DNA of 64,000 nucleotides from Shewanella marinintestina. GTDB lineage: Bacteria; Pseudomonadota; Gammaproteobacteria; Enterobacterales; Shewanellaceae. Below are positions 8,443 through 17,621 of this stretch, piece after piece. The stretch spans positions 1 to 64,000 of the forward strand of contig NZ_JAKILC010000001.1 of the NCBI RefSeq assembly GCF_023283845.1. Reading direction: 5' to 3'. The notes under the pieces were generated by a model. The model was not told the origin of the DNA. It saw nothing but the letters and a program-made list of their open reading frames with translations, and did no database searches. Made by a program: the position numbers and the translations under genes. Position 1 is the first letter of the stretch; each line of letters opens with the position of its first letter.

Positions 8443-9870
8443 TTACGGCGCACTATTTTCAATTATAGATTGTAGTAACAATACGTTAAATGGCCTTATT
8501 TCAGCCTCTTTAACAGCAGGACTATAACCATTTTCTAATACCACAAAGGCTTGAGTTAGTTTGCCGTCTTGTTTGATGTAACCTGCTAGGTTAGATACGC
8601 CCATCATAGAGCCTGTTTTTGCTAGAACATTTCCTTTTAATGGTGCGCGCCGATAGTCGCGACGGTATTCTAGAGTGCCTGTTTTGCCCGCAACAGGAAG
8701 ACTATCGATTAAATACTGAAACTTTGGATCTTTTTTTATCAGTAATAAAACCTGCATTAATTGTTCTGCACTTAGAAGGTTGTAGCGTGATAGGCCAGAG
8801 CCATCAATAATATTTGCAGTACTAAGATCAACTCCTAACGCGCCGAGAATAGTTTGCATCGCTTTACTGCCATTTGTAAATGACCCAGCTACGCCGTATT
8901 CATATTGGCCTAATCGCTTTAATAAACTGTCTGCAATTAAATTGTCAGATTTTAATAGCATCTTACTTAGCAATTCAGATAAAGGCTTAGATCTATGCTC
9001 TGCGATTAACAGGGTATTTGTTGGCCTCTTGCTTGTTAGTAAAATATCCCCCTTGAGGGAGATGCCATTGTTATTAAGCAGTCTTTGCAATGTTTCTTGT
9101 GCATAGCGCGCAGGATCAGAGATCGCAATTGCAAGATTTAATGGTTTGGTACCTGCAAAACATCCGGACAGAATATATTGGTTGTTGGCTTGCCTTTGTA
9201 AATCAAGCTCACAAAAATCTTGTGAGCCAAGCTTATCAAACACTGCACTGTTAGTGATCGTAACTGGCTCAAACTGGCTAACTGTAAGTTCACTACGTTC
9301 ATCAGCAAGAGTAGGGGAAAGAGTGGCTTTAATACAGTTTTGATTAATCACATAGCGCGATACTGGTGCAGCGTAACAAATCCCTAAATCATCCCAAACC
9401 CAGCCCGGAGCTTGCATTGATTCTTGTTGTTCACCAACAAGATAAAGGTTTCCATCAATATGATTTAAGCCTCTTGCTTTTAAATCTTTTAAAAGCGCGT
9501 TTAAATTGTCGCTAGTTAATGTTGGGTCGCCATCAAATCGAATGAACACGTCTCCTTCAATTCGTTGGTTACTTATGCCAACAAAGGCATCTATCTGCGT
9601 TTTAAATCGAAAGTCTTTACCAAGTGCTGCTGTCGAAGCGACAGCAGTTAATACTTTCATAGTACTTGCTGGAATAAATAGCTGTTTAGGGTTATTCCGA
9701 AAGCTAGATTTGGGGGCGGATAAAGGACTAACAATGACCGCCGTTTGTGAAGTCTCTGGTTTTATTATGCCAATGAGATTGGTTAAATAATCGTTGGCCA
9801 TTATGGGTAGAGGCGCCACTAATAGTGCGATGCTTGCTGTGATGGCGCGAATGTTTAAACTGATGTTCAA
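8443..9870 (-). CDS. dacB: D-alanyl-D-alanine carboxypeptidase/endopeptidase (PBP4)
   Basis: A 475-residue periplasmic serine peptidase of the S13 family that trims and opens peptidoglycan cross-links. A signal peptide occupies about residues 1-25 (ends PLPIMA). The three penicillin-binding motifs are present: SxxK in 'ASTMKVLT', SxN in 'KSDNLIAD' and KTG in 'LAKTGSMMG'. The insert domain between the first two motifs is typical of DacB, and the length matches E. coli PBP4 (477). It is monocistronic here and converges on the acyl-CoA dehydrogenase gene. Confidence 0.92.
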   Translation of the reverse strand: MNISLNIRAITASIALLVAPLPIMANDYLTNLIGIIKPETSQTAVIVSPLSAPKSSFRNNPKQLFIPASTMKVLTAVASTAALGKDFRFKTQIDAFVGISNQRIEGDVFIRFDGDPTLTSDNLNALLKDLKARGLNHIDGNLYLVGEQQESMQAPGWVWDDLGICYAAPVSRYVINQNCIKATLSPTLADERSELTVSQFEPVTITNSAVFDKLGSQDFCELDLQRQANNQYILSGCFAGTKPLNLAIAISDPARYAQETLQRLLNNNGISLKGDILLTSKRPTNTLLIAEHRSKPLSELLSKMLLKSDNLIADSLLKRLGQYEYGVAGSFTNGSKAMQTILGALGVDLSTANIIDGSGLSRYNLLSAEQLMQVLLLIKKDPKFQYLIDSLPVAGKTGTLEYRRDYRRAPLKGNVLAKTGSMMGVSNLAGYIKQDGKLTQAFVVLENGYSPAVKEAEIRPFNVLLLQSIIENSAP

Positions 9871-9955
9871 AAGCCGTTCCTTGCTAGTATGTTTAATTGT
9901 TCCTTAATAAAAGAGCTTAAGCGATTAAGGCTTGTGCTCTTGCGGATTAGTGTTG

Positions 9956-10135
9956 TTAGTCTCGAGGATCAATTGAGTCGTCTTTTTCCATAAGGCGATA
10001 AAGACGCAAGGTGACAAATAATACTAGTCCAAAAAACAATGGCACAACAAATATGCCTAACTGTGCTTTAAAATGAAAGATGGCCCAAGCGCCAAGAAGC
10101 ACTGCAGCTAAGGTTAGCAACGTCTTAAAATTCAT
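9956..10135 (-). CDS. Small membrane protein, unknown
   Basis: A 59-residue protein with two hydrophobic segments ('LLTLAAVLLGAWAIFHF' and 'LGIFVVPLFFGLVLFVTL') and a charged C-terminal tail ('YRLMEKDDSIDPRD'). It is a likely two-TM inner-membrane protein. I start it at the ATG at 10135 (MNFKTLL) with GGA 8 bases upstream; a GTG at 10147 is also in frame. It stands upstream of dacB on the same strand (85 bases away) and could be cotranscribed. No family is recognised. Confidence 0.6.
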   Translation of the reverse strand: MNFKTLLTLAAVLLGAWAIFHFKAQLGIFVVPLFFGLVLFVTLRLYRLMEKDDSIDPRD

Positions 10136-10391
10136 TAATGGTTCCACGGACGTAAAAATAGTCGCTCATATTAACAAACTACCGCCCCGAGTTCAGTGAT
10201 AGCTTGAACAAACAGTAGGGGCTAGATCACAAAAAATACAGGCGTTTTAGCGCTACCGATATGACTAAATAAATGCCTAACCGCGCAAGAAGCCAGCTAA
10301 ATCGAGCGCTAGAGACCGTTATTGAGAGAAAAGCCTTGCCCAAAGGCGGTTAAATCGGTAATTTCTATGCCCTTATCTAGGAGGATCTTTA

Positions 10392-10724
10392 ATGCCACAT
10401 ATAAGAGTTAGCGGAATTCCAGAAATGGCTGTCGCAACGCTGAGTAGAAATTTACTCGGGGCATTAGCCGACATTTGTCAGGCAAAAGTGGAATCTTTTA
10501 TTCTCGACTGGACTGGAAATCGCAATTATCGAAACGGCGTAATCGTTAATGATATTGCTCAAGTCGAAGTATTATGGTTTCCCAAAGATCCCAAAACACA
10601 CCATCGTGCAGAAAAGGTTATTCGCGCAGCCGTATTAGAGGCTTATCCCAACGCGAAGCATGTCGTAGTTATGTTTAGGCAGCTAGAACCGAGCACATAT
10701 TATAAAGATGGTCAGCACTATTAA
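10392..10724 (+). CDS. DUF1904 family protein
   Basis: A 110-residue protein resembling DUF1904 proteins, which have a tautomerase-like small alpha/beta fold. The N-terminus 'MPHIRVSGIPEMAV' would expose Pro2 after Met removal, as in the tautomerase superfamily. Internal 'YRNGVIVNDIAQVEVLWFPKDPKTHHRAEKVI' and C-terminal 'YYKDGQHY' are characteristic. An AGGAGG-like site (tAGGAGGa) precedes the ATG. Its stop lies just before the ribosome binding site of pssA, so the two are probably one transcript. The function of the family is not established. Confidence 0.75.
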   Translation: MPHIRVSGIPEMAVATLSRNLLGALADICQAKVESFILDWTGNRNYRNGVIVNDIAQVEVLWFPKDPKTHHRAEKVIRAAVLEAYPNAKHVVVMFRQLEPSTYYKDGQHY

Positions 10725-10734
10725 GGAGAGAGCC

Positions 10735-12048
10735 TTGCTGAGTAAGCTAGGTGGCATACCGCTACAACCAGATTCGCTTTCGTGGCTACTAACGCCCAAA
10801 GCGCTAAAAGCTGAATTGTTATCTCGAATTGCAAATGCAACGCATTCTATTTATATCGCAGCGCTTTATTTAGAGGATGACGAAGCCGGTAGAGAAATAC
10901 TGGCGGCGTTAATTGCTGCTAAGCAGGCTAATCCACAACTTGACGTTAAGGTGCTGGTTGATTTTCATCGCGCTCGTCGCGGGCTCATTGGCCATAAAGG
11001 TGATAGTGGCAATTACTTTATGTATCGTAAAGTAAACGAAGCCGCTGAACATAAAATTGATATTTTAGGTGTACCGGTAAAATCCCGAGAGTTTATGGGG
11101 GTGCTGCACTTAAAAGGTTTTGTCATTGATGACGCCGTTGTTTTCAGTGGCGCGAGTATCAATAATATCTACCTTCATCAAGACGATAAATATCGCTTTG
11201 ATCGCTATCACGTGTTGGAGTCTGCTGAACTTGCGCGAAGTATGCGTGAAATGATCCAGACATATATCGCTAGCGATGTTGCTGTTAGCTCGCTGACTCA
11301 GCCAAAAGAAACTGAGCATTTACCGTCTAAAGCTGAAGTAAGTAGTCTTAAACATCGTCTATCTAAAGCTGAATACGAGTTTAGTCAAACCAAAATTGGT
11401 AACCGTGTTACACCGTTAGTTGGCTTGGGCCGTAAGAAGAACAAGTTAAACAAGGTGATTGTTGCACTGGTTGAAGAGTCTGAAGACGCGCTGTTCATCT
11501 GCACGCCTTACTTTAACCCACCTTACATTTTAGTAAGAGCGTTAGCGAAACACCTTCGTAAAGGCAAAAGAATCGATATTGTTGTTGGTGATAAAACCTC
11601 TAATGACTTCTATATTCCGCCTGAAGAAGAGTTTTCAACCATTGGTGCTTTACCATACATGTATGAGCAATCACTGCGAAAATTTGCCAAGCGTCAACAG
11701 TGGGCGATTGAAAACGGTCAGTTAAACATTCACCTTTGGAAAGATGGTCGCAATAGCTTCCATTTAAAAGGAATAAGTGCTGATGGCAAACGTCACTTAA
11801 TCACTGGTAGTAACTTGAATCCAAGAGCTTGGGCATTGGATTTAGAAAATGGATTACTTGTTCAAGATGATAGCGAATGTTGGAAAGAGAAGTTTGAACA
11901 AGAACAAGCGCATATTCTTGAACATACTGAGCGTTTGTTCCATTACAGCCAAATAGAAACATTACATAATTATCCAGCACCAGTACGCAAGATTATGAAA
12001 CGGATAAAACGACTTAAAGCAGACTTTTTATTAAGACGTATACTCTAA
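10735..12048 (+). CDS. pssA: CDP-diacylglycerol--serine O-phosphatidyltransferase
   Basis: This phospholipase-D superfamily enzyme makes phosphatidylserine from CDP-diacylglycerol and serine, the first step to phosphatidylethanolamine. Two HKD-type motifs are visible, 'HLKGFVIDD' and 'HLKGISADGKRHLITGSNLNPRAW'. The protein is colinear with E. coli PssA, including 'HQDDKYRFDRYH', 'ICTPYFNPPYILVRAL' and 'GDKTSNDFYIP'. I place the start at TTG 10735 because AAGGAG lies 6 bases upstream and the protein then begins (M)LSKLGG like E. coli MLSKFKR. The in-frame ATG at 10708 overlaps the preceding gene and has no such signal. The result is 437 residues. Confidence 0.92.
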   Translation: MLSKLGGIPLQPDSLSWLLTPKALKAELLSRIANATHSIYIAALYLEDDEAGREILAALIAAKQANPQLDVKVLVDFHRARRGLIGHKGDSGNYFMYRKVNEAAEHKIDILGVPVKSREFMGVLHLKGFVIDDAVVFSGASINNIYLHQDDKYRFDRYHVLESAELARSMREMIQTYIASDVAVSSLTQPKETEHLPSKAEVSSLKHRLSKAEYEFSQTKIGNRVTPLVGLGRKKNKLNKVIVALVEESEDALFICTPYFNPPYILVRALAKHLRKGKRIDIVVGDKTSNDFYIPPEEEFSTIGALPYMYEQSLRKFAKRQQWAIENGQLNIHLWKDGRNSFHLKGISADGKRHLITGSNLNPRAWALDLENGLLVQDDSECWKEKFEQEQAHILEHTERLFHYSQIETLHNYPAPVRKIMKRIKRLKADFLLRRIL

Positions 12049-12066
12049 GTTTGTTTGAGTCATTGA

Positions 12067-12096
12067 GAAAAGCCTGCCATGTGTAGGCTTTTTCTT
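12067..12096 (+). terminator. Rho-independent terminator after pssA
   Basis: Stem AAGCCTGC / GTAGGCTT with a short loop and TTTTTC following. Confidence 0.75.
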
Positions 12097-12142
12097 TATA
12101 AGGTTTTCCTCGTTGAAAACAGTGCCACTAGGTTAAGCTCCA

Positions 12143-12901
12143 ATGAATTTACAAAAGCACGCAATACACCATTTATATGATTATCGTAAAGCTATTTCAT
12201 CCAGGCCGTTTACTGCTAGAGGTAAAAATGTGGTTCGCTGTCAGTTATGTTTACTAGCGGAACACCTGTGTACCTGTAAACTGCGTCAATCAGTGGGCAG
12301 CAAATTGGCTTTTATGTTGATTATGTACGACGACGAAGTCCTTAAACCAAGCAATAGTGGTAGGCTTATTGCTGATGTTATACCTGATACCCACGCTTTT
12401 ATTTGGTCACGCAGCGAACCTAATCGTAAGATGCTTTCTATCATTAACGATCCAAAATATCAGCCCTTTGTTATCTTTCCCGCTGAGTACGCCAGAGAAG
12501 GGCAACCGGTGGTTACTGATGTTACAGCGGGGCACATAGGAGCTGATAAAACACCATTGTTTATTTTGCTAGATGGTAGTTGGCGTGAAGCGATTAAGAT
12601 GTTTAGAAAGAGTGAATATTTACACCATTTGCCGCTGTTTTCATTTTCGCCTGAAACGACCGCCAGTTACGCATTAAGAAAAGGCGCCCGTGACTTTCAG
12701 CTTGGTACGGCTGAAGTCGCAAGCTTAGCGATAGCCGCGGCAGGTGAACCTGACAATGGTGCGGTACTTGAAGCTTGGTTTGCGCTATTTGTGGAGTCAT
12801 CTCTACATGGCCGCAGTCGTAATAATCGCGATCCTGAGAATATCACTAGGTTAGCGGCGCAATTGGAGCAATCGCTGCTGCAAGCGACTAAATATTTATA
12901 A
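12143..12901 (+). CDS. tapT: DTW-domain tRNA-uridine aminocarboxypropyltransferase
   Basis: A 252-residue DTW-domain enzyme that transfers a 3-amino-3-carboxypropyl group from S-adenosylmethionine to uridine 47 (acp3U) of tRNA. The N-terminal zinc-binding type cluster is 'CQLCLLAEHLCTC'. The DTW-region motif appears as 'LDGSWREAIKMFRKSEYLHHLP', a close match to E. coli TapT/YfiP. The C-terminal 'YALRKGARDFQLGTAEVASLAI' is also conserved. The protein is slightly longer than the E. coli enzyme. It is a single gene with its own start about 95 bases after pssA. Confidence 0.85.
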   Translation: MNLQKHAIHHLYDYRKAISSRPFTARGKNVVRCQLCLLAEHLCTCKLRQSVGSKLAFMLIMYDDEVLKPSNSGRLIADVIPDTHAFIWSRSEPNRKMLSIINDPKYQPFVIFPAEYAREGQPVVTDVTAGHIGADKTPLFILLDGSWREAIKMFRKSEYLHHLPLFSFSPETTASYALRKGARDFQLGTAEVASLAIAAAGEPDNGAVLEAWFALFVESSLHGRSRNNRDPENITRLAAQLEQSLLQATKYL

Positions 12902-13034
12902 AACTTAACTTGGGATCCGCCAATCCAGTATTTCAGAGCGGAATGAACTCCTACCTTGCAAGTTGTTGAGTTTGTAATTATTTACGCTAAGATGATTACA
13001 GACTCACGATTAAATTAAAATGTTAAGGAGTGCA

Positions 13035-13523
13035 ATGCTGCAATGGAATGTAGGCTTATCTTGGGGCGAACTGAATATACTCAATCCGCCCTCAGCGACT
13101 AAGAATAGTCGTCATGACTCGAGACCTTCTCTCCAACGCACTCTTGCTGCAAGGTTACCCGATGCACTAACTGCTGCGCCTTTGCTTACGGTGTTCTTCA
13201 TTGCTGTTCCATTAATTACAGCTCCATTAATAACTGCGCCCTTGATTACTGGCTCCGTCGATGACGCTGACTTAGCGACAAACCTTTATCACTTTAACCA
13301 AACGCAAAGTACTAACAGTCAGCAAGAGATGATCCAGTCTCAATCAGTCGCTATTTTGTTTACGCCACTCACTGCAATACCGGCAGCTCAGCATCATGTA
13401 CACCGAGCGCTTTATGCGAGGAAAAGCCGCTATAAAAGAGGGCTAATGTGTAAAGATAAAGGTTGGGAGTTTTGTGCGACCTGGGCGACAAGCGGGCGAG
13501 CGCCCGGCAGCCGAATAGCTTAA
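13035..13523 (+). CDS. Hypothetical protein with a VPLITAPLITAPLIT repeat
   Basis: An open frame of 162 residues from ATG 13035 (168 codons from ATG 13020), with AAGGAG 4 bases upstream. The middle holds a hydrophobic, threefold PLITA repeat (about residues 52-72) that could be one membrane segment. The rest is Ser/Thr/Gln-rich and the end is basic with three Cys or Trp residues. I recognise no family. Its last bases overlap the stop of the convergent ttrR-like gene by three bases. It may be a lineage-specific gene or a chance frame; the Shine-Dalgarno and length speak for it, the odd composition against. Confidence 0.4.
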   Translation: MLQWNVGLSWGELNILNPPSATKNSRHDSRPSLQRTLAARLPDALTAAPLLTVFFIAVPLITAPLITAPLITGSVDDADLATNLYHFNQTQSTNSQQEMIQSQSVAILFTPLTAIPAAQHHVHRALYARKSRYKRGLMCKDKGWEFCATWATSGRAPGSRIA

Positions 13524-14119
13524 CTGATATTTTTACCCATCAAAAAAGCAAGCTCTGCGACGTTACTCACGTCCATTTTTTGCATCACTTTTTGCCTGTG
13601 TAGCTCTAACGTGCGCTGAGCAATATTTAACTCGGCTGCAATCACTTTATTAAGCTTTCCTTCTAATACTTTCTCCATCACTTCATGCTCTCTAGGCGTT
13701 AAGGTATCAAGCTTTGTTGTTAAAGCCTGTTTAGCGACGGAACGCTGCATATTTTGTTCGCTAATAGAAGCAGCCTTCTCCAGTGAAATAACCAGCTTAT
13801 CGCCATCAACAGGCTTTTCGAGAAAGTCGAGCGCACCTTTTTGAATAGCCTGAACAGCCATTGCAATATTACCGTGACCGCTAAGCATGATCACAGCAAT
13901 AGGGCTGTTTGCTTGTACCATGTGAGATAACAAAGCACTGCCATCCATGCCAGGCATTTGAACATCTAAAATGGCGATAGCACTTTGCTGTAAATCGACA
14001 GCTGTTAGAAATTCATCAGCTGATAAAAAGCCTTGAGGTTGGAAACCTAAACCATTGAGCATCCAAGTTAATGAATCTAATACGTCTTGATCATCATCAA
14101 CTAAATAGAGATTACTCAT
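13520..14119 (-). CDS. TtrR-like response regulator (FixJ family)
   Basis: A 199-residue response regulator: receiver domain (about 1-118) with acidic pocket 'VDDDQD', phospho-Asp in 'AILDVQMPGMDG' and Lys in 'EKPVDGDK', then a LuxR-type helix-turn-helix ('LTPREHEVMEKVLEGKLNKVIAAELNIAQRTLELHRQKVMQKM'). The start at ATG 14119 (MSNLYLVDDD) has AAGGAG 7 bases upstream and overlaps the sensor gene's end by 8 bases, so the two are translationally coupled. With its partner it resembles the TtrSR tetrathionate-sensing system, but no ttrBCA reductase genes are in the window. It probably activates a nearby respiratory or envelope operon. Confidence 0.85.
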   Translation of the reverse strand: MSNLYLVDDDQDVLDSLTWMLNGLGFQPQGFLSADEFLTAVDLQQSAIAILDVQMPGMDGSALLSHMVQANSPIAVIMLSGHGNIAMAVQAIQKGALDFLEKPVDGDKLVISLEKAASISEQNMQRSVAKQALTTKLDTLTPREHEVMEKVLEGKLNKVIAAELNIAQRTLELHRQKVMQKMDVSNVAELAFLMGKNIS

Positions 14120-15902
14120 GTGTTTGCTCCTTAAGTGGCAAAACAATACTAATGGTTAGCCCGGCAAACTGAGTATTTTCAGTCATTACTTGGGGCTGTA
14201 TGTTATTCATCGCTTTTATCTCGCCGTGGTGCTCTTCGATAATTCTTTTGCAAATAATCATACCTAGCCCTAAACCATGCTCTTTGGAGGTTTCGAAAGG
14301 GAAAAACAATCGCTCCAGAGCAGCCTCACTCAAGCCGCTACCGCTGTCTGTAAAATTAATATGCACTTGGTTATGTTTCATCTTCAGAGTGATGGCTAGA
14401 CTTGGTTCAGTGCAGTTCTCCATGGCATCCAGCGCATTACGGATAATATTGACAAAAACTTGCTGCAACAAACTCGCATCGGCAGTTAGCTGAATAACCT
14501 CTGTGGTAAGCACAGGCGTTAGGTTCATTCGTTGAAACTCTGCTGACATTAAGCTCAAGGTCTCGTCTAAAATTTGATTCAGGCTGCATAGCGTCATTAC
14601 GCTTGGTTGCTGACAAAAGTATCTAAAGCGCTTAATGGTTGATTGCGCTCTATCAACTTGTTGTAGGGCCTTCGTCATCGCTTCCTTAAGCTCGGTTTGG
14701 TTGTCAGATAAGCGATAGATACACCCTTGAGTCAGATAACGGATCCCTGCCAAAGGCTGGTTTAGCTCATGGGCGATCCCGGATGCCATTTCGCCGGTCA
14801 ATAACACTCTTTGGGCACGATAAAATTGTTTGGTTTGCTCTAATAACGCTTGCTCAGTTTGTTTGTGTTGCGCAATTTCGGCTTGCAAGTCGCGTGTGCG
14901 CAGCACCACTAATCGTTTTACCCTTAAATGATGGATAAAGCCTAAAAGTAATATCAGCGTAATGGCGATGCCTACGGGGAGGGCACTCTTAAATATTGAG
15001 GTCCAATTGGTCACAAAAGGCCATTGCTGCAACTGTTTTAGTAGTTTGAATACCTCGCTGTCGTTAACCGTTGCTGACCAGGCTTGATAGCGGCCAGTGA
15101 TTGCAGCGTTTGATGCAGGCTCAATCGATAACAGTGAACGTATTACCTTAGTTGCTAGCTGGTGGTCAGTTTTACCTAACTTTGACAAGGAATAGTATGG
15201 GTATAATTGGCTTGAACTCTGACATTTAAAACCAGAGTTTGGCTGAGTCAGTACAACTTGCAAGCTGTCCTTTGGGATATTGCCGGCTGCGATTGCATTT
15301 TCAAGGACACAGGTGGGTAAAATAGCTATGTCAGCCGTGCCATCTAACACTTGTTGCAATAATTTTTGTTGTGGAAAACCAGCAAACTTGAGGCTGTTAA
15401 AGTCTTTAAAGGGATTCAACCCGTTTTGCGCCATCTCACCGGCATAGATTTGAAAACCACCAAATGCATTGGGATCACTCGACACTGCATTTAAAACCCT
15501 TAAGTCATTAAAGTTGCTTATCTGGGTGCCTTGGCGGGTAATAAGCGCTGAACCTACCGCCTCGGTGGGGTTACTCTTATTTAATGGGATAAGTGTCAGG
15601 ATGCTGCTGGTGCCATAATCCTTTTTATAACTGACAGCAGTGAGGGCATTAGTGATCAGAAAATCAAATTTTCCCAAGGATACATCATGTTCGAGTTCAC
15701 TCGGTGGCAATGCAACAAGCTCAAATGATCGCTGAAGATCAAGCTCTAGCTTTTCAATGGTTGGCCGCCAGCGTTGCTCGACCTTTTCAGGTTCAGTGAA
15801 AGCAAGTACACCGATTCGAATTGGTTGTTGCACATCAGCATATGAATAACTGCAAGCTAACAAGCAAATGCTACTGACTATCTTAGGGAGTTTTCTAAAC
15901 AT
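14112..15902 (-). CDS. TtrS-like sensor histidine kinase with periplasmic PhnD-type domain
   Basis: A 596-residue membrane sensor. A signal peptide (MFRKLPKIVSSICLLACSYSYA) is followed by a PhnD-like periplasmic binding domain (about 25-285) containing 'ITNALTAVSYK', 'NAFGGFQIYAGEMAQNGLNPFKDF' and 'ILPTCVLENA', all aligned with Salmonella TtrS (there 'AIVPVCLLENM'). A transmembrane helix near 305-325 ('VGIAITLILLLGFI') leads to a HisKA region with 'ELNQPLAGIRY' and an HATPase with 'NIIRNALDAMEN' and 'GLGLGMIICKRII'. The start at ATG 15902 is chosen over GTG 15920 because of the signal peptide. The ligand may be tetrathionate or another sulfur or oxyanion compound. Confidence 0.87.
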   Translation of the reverse strand: MFRKLPKIVSSICLLACSYSYADVQQPIRIGVLAFTEPEKVEQRWRPTIEKLELDLQRSFELVALPPSELEHDVSLGKFDFLITNALTAVSYKKDYGTSSILTLIPLNKSNPTEAVGSALITRQGTQISNFNDLRVLNAVSSDPNAFGGFQIYAGEMAQNGLNPFKDFNSLKFAGFPQQKLLQQVLDGTADIAILPTCVLENAIAAGNIPKDSLQVVLTQPNSGFKCQSSSQLYPYYSLSKLGKTDHQLATKVIRSLLSIEPASNAAITGRYQAWSATVNDSEVFKLLKQLQQWPFVTNWTSIFKSALPVGIAITLILLLGFIHHLRVKRLVVLRTRDLQAEIAQHKQTEQALLEQTKQFYRAQRVLLTGEMASGIAHELNQPLAGIRYLTQGCIYRLSDNQTELKEAMTKALQQVDRAQSTIKRFRYFCQQPSVMTLCSLNQILDETLSLMSAEFQRMNLTPVLTTEVIQLTADASLLQQVFVNIIRNALDAMENCTEPSLAITLKMKHNQVHINFTDSGSGLSEAALERLFFPFETSKEHGLGLGMIICKRIIEEHHGEIKAMNNIQPQVMTENTQFAGLTISIVLPLKEQTHE

Positions 15903-16249
15903 GGTTATCTTCAAAAGCACATCGCTTATCTATTATGCGCTATTGTCGAAAAGCCTGATGAAAAACTCATAAGTAAATTGAGGTTTATCACAGTTTACTT
16001 ATGTATGCGGAAAACCGTTAGATAAGCTAAGACGGGGATTCGTTATAATTATAAAGCAATATTCCCGATTTTATTACCACCTTCTAGTACCATATTCTAT
16101 TAATTATTATACTTTTATTTTATGTTGACGTTATTAACAAGGCTTTATGTACTGAAATAATAAAAGTCACATAATGTAAATGCTATAAAACTAGGCCAGA
16201 ATTCTCATAATGACCTACACCAGAGTGACTAATAACAATGCTTGCCGTT
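15903..16249. other. Intergenic region upstream of the ttrS-like gene
   Basis: No gene is seen in about 350 AT-rich bases. The region should hold the ttrSR-like promoter (minus strand) and the end of the apbE transcript. It contains the shared operator-like sequence at 15998-16026. Confidence 0.5.
15998..16026 (-). promoter_or_regulatory. Operator-like sequence shared with the apbE/lipoprotein promoter region
   Basis: TGCGGAAAACCG (16006-16017) is flanked by CTTAT and ATAAG half sites. The same 12 bases occur in reverse complement at 17546-17557 inside a palindrome between apbE and the FMN-binding lipoprotein gene. It lies about 100 bases upstream of the sensor start. Confidence 0.5.
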
Positions 16250-17425
16250 TTAAGGCTGTTCAAGTCTATAATTATTGAAACCTTTTGACTCAGTTTTATC
16301 TCCCACATAGTTTAAAAACCAAACGGCCTCAAAGTCAGGGTTGTTATCTGCATAAACTAACGCTTCATCTATTGGCATTAAAAATAACGCTGTCGAAATA
16401 ATGTCAGCATAAATTTGATTGTTCTGCATAACTAATGTCGCGGAAACGCCAGTTGTTTTTGGTTTTAAAGTTTTTGGGTTAATAATATGATGGTACTCTT
16501 TACCGTTAACACGGTAATAGCGCAAATAATTACCACTTGAAACAACAGTTATATCTTGTCCAGTTATAACTTCATGATATAAATCTTCAAAATTCTGACA
16601 TTGCGGTAGTTGGTTATTATATTTTTTGCATATTGGGTTTTCAATTGCAGTGGTGAAGTTTCGTCCTTCTGGGTGCACGCCATAATGTCGAATGTTACCA
16701 CCAGCGTTGATCATAAAGTTATTAACGCCATCTTCTTTCAATTGCAGATAGACCATTTCTGCCATCCAGCCTTTAGCAATACCACCAAGGTCAATGCTCA
16801 TACCGGGTTTAAGCTTGACCGTATTGAGCTCAGTATTGAGAGAGATATCGTGAATGCTCGTTAAGTTAGCAACATTGTTAAGCTCAGCATCTGATGGGAT
16901 TTGGCATTTATCTTGCTCCTTTCTCTCACCTTTACATTGCGCCCGATAACCTCGCCAAAGATCGATTACCGGGGATAAGGCGATATTAAAGTAGCCATTG
17001 GTTTTATCATGCCACTCGATACTAGCAGCTAACAAATCGGTTAATTTTGGATCTATTTGATGGGTTTTATCCGGATTGTTATTGATGCTTTTTATATTAG
17101 TCACATGAGGGTAAGTACTATAATTGGACGCTAAGTAGTGGTATTTTTGAACCACATTTAATGCATGGCAAAGTGCCTCTTCAATATTTTTATTATCCTT
17201 ATCATAAACATCGATACTAATGGATGTTCCAAAGTACTTTAAAGTCGTTAAATTAGTTTTTGATTGGTCATGAGTGATAATTGCATTACCTTCACAGCGA
17301 TATGGTTCACCATTAGTTGCGACTTTTATGATATTGAAGTCTGGTGCTATAGGCTGGTTAATCTGCTCAGCTTTGACACAGCCAGTTATAGATAACAGAG
17401 TTAAAAAGACAATTGATTTATTCAT
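16250..17425 (-). CDS. apbE: ApbE family FAD:protein FMN transferase (lipoprotein)
   Basis: A 391-residue enzyme that covalently attaches FMN from FAD to a Thr/Ser in periplasmic flavoproteins. The start at ATG 17425 gives a lipoprotein signal (MNKSIVFLTLLSITGC), so it acts at the periplasmic face of a membrane. Conserved blocks are 'SIDLGGIAKGWMAEMV', 'FMINAGGNIRHYG', 'HHIINPKTLKP' and the C-terminal 'ADIISTALFLMP'. It contains inserts with extra Cys (for example 'PICKKYNNQLPQC') compared with the shortest ApbE. Its likely substrate is the divergently transcribed FMN-binding lipoprotein (17622-18962), 196 bases away. Confidence 0.9.
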   Translation of the reverse strand: MNKSIVFLTLLSITGCVKAEQINQPIAPDFNIIKVATNGEPYRCEGNAIITHDQSKTNLTTLKYFGTSISIDVYDKDNKNIEEALCHALNVVQKYHYLASNYSTYPHVTNIKSINNNPDKTHQIDPKLTDLLAASIEWHDKTNGYFNIALSPVIDLWRGYRAQCKGERKEQDKCQIPSDAELNNVANLTSIHDISLNTELNTVKLKPGMSIDLGGIAKGWMAEMVYLQLKEDGVNNFMINAGGNIRHYGVHPEGRNFTTAIENPICKKYNNQLPQCQNFEDLYHEVITGQDITVVSSGNYLRYYRVNGKEYHHIINPKTLKPKTTGVSATLVMQNNQIYADIISTALFLMPIDEALVYADNNPDFEAVWFLNYVGDKTESKGFNNYRLEQP

Positions 17426-17539
17426 GTAGACTACTTGGTTATGCGGTGGATATATTATGAGTAACACAGATTGAACTTAAATATTATTGACTCAGCAGCT
17501 TAATGTTACCTGGATCAAATTAATCGTATTGCATGTATT

Positions 17540-17561
17540 CAATTGCGGTTTTCCGCAATTG
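17540..17561. promoter_or_regulatory. Perfect palindrome between apbE and the FMN-binding lipoprotein gene
   Basis: CAATTGCGG and CCGCAATTG are 9-base arms around TTTT. It lies 61 bases before the lipoprotein start and 115 bases before that of apbE, a natural place for an operator serving both. Its core is the reverse complement of the sequence upstream of the ttrS-like gene. Confidence 0.55.
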
Positions 17562-17621
17562 TTAGTTAATTTAAAACTCTTATTCTTGCCCTCAACGATA
17601 TAACTCTTGAAGGCATTCACA

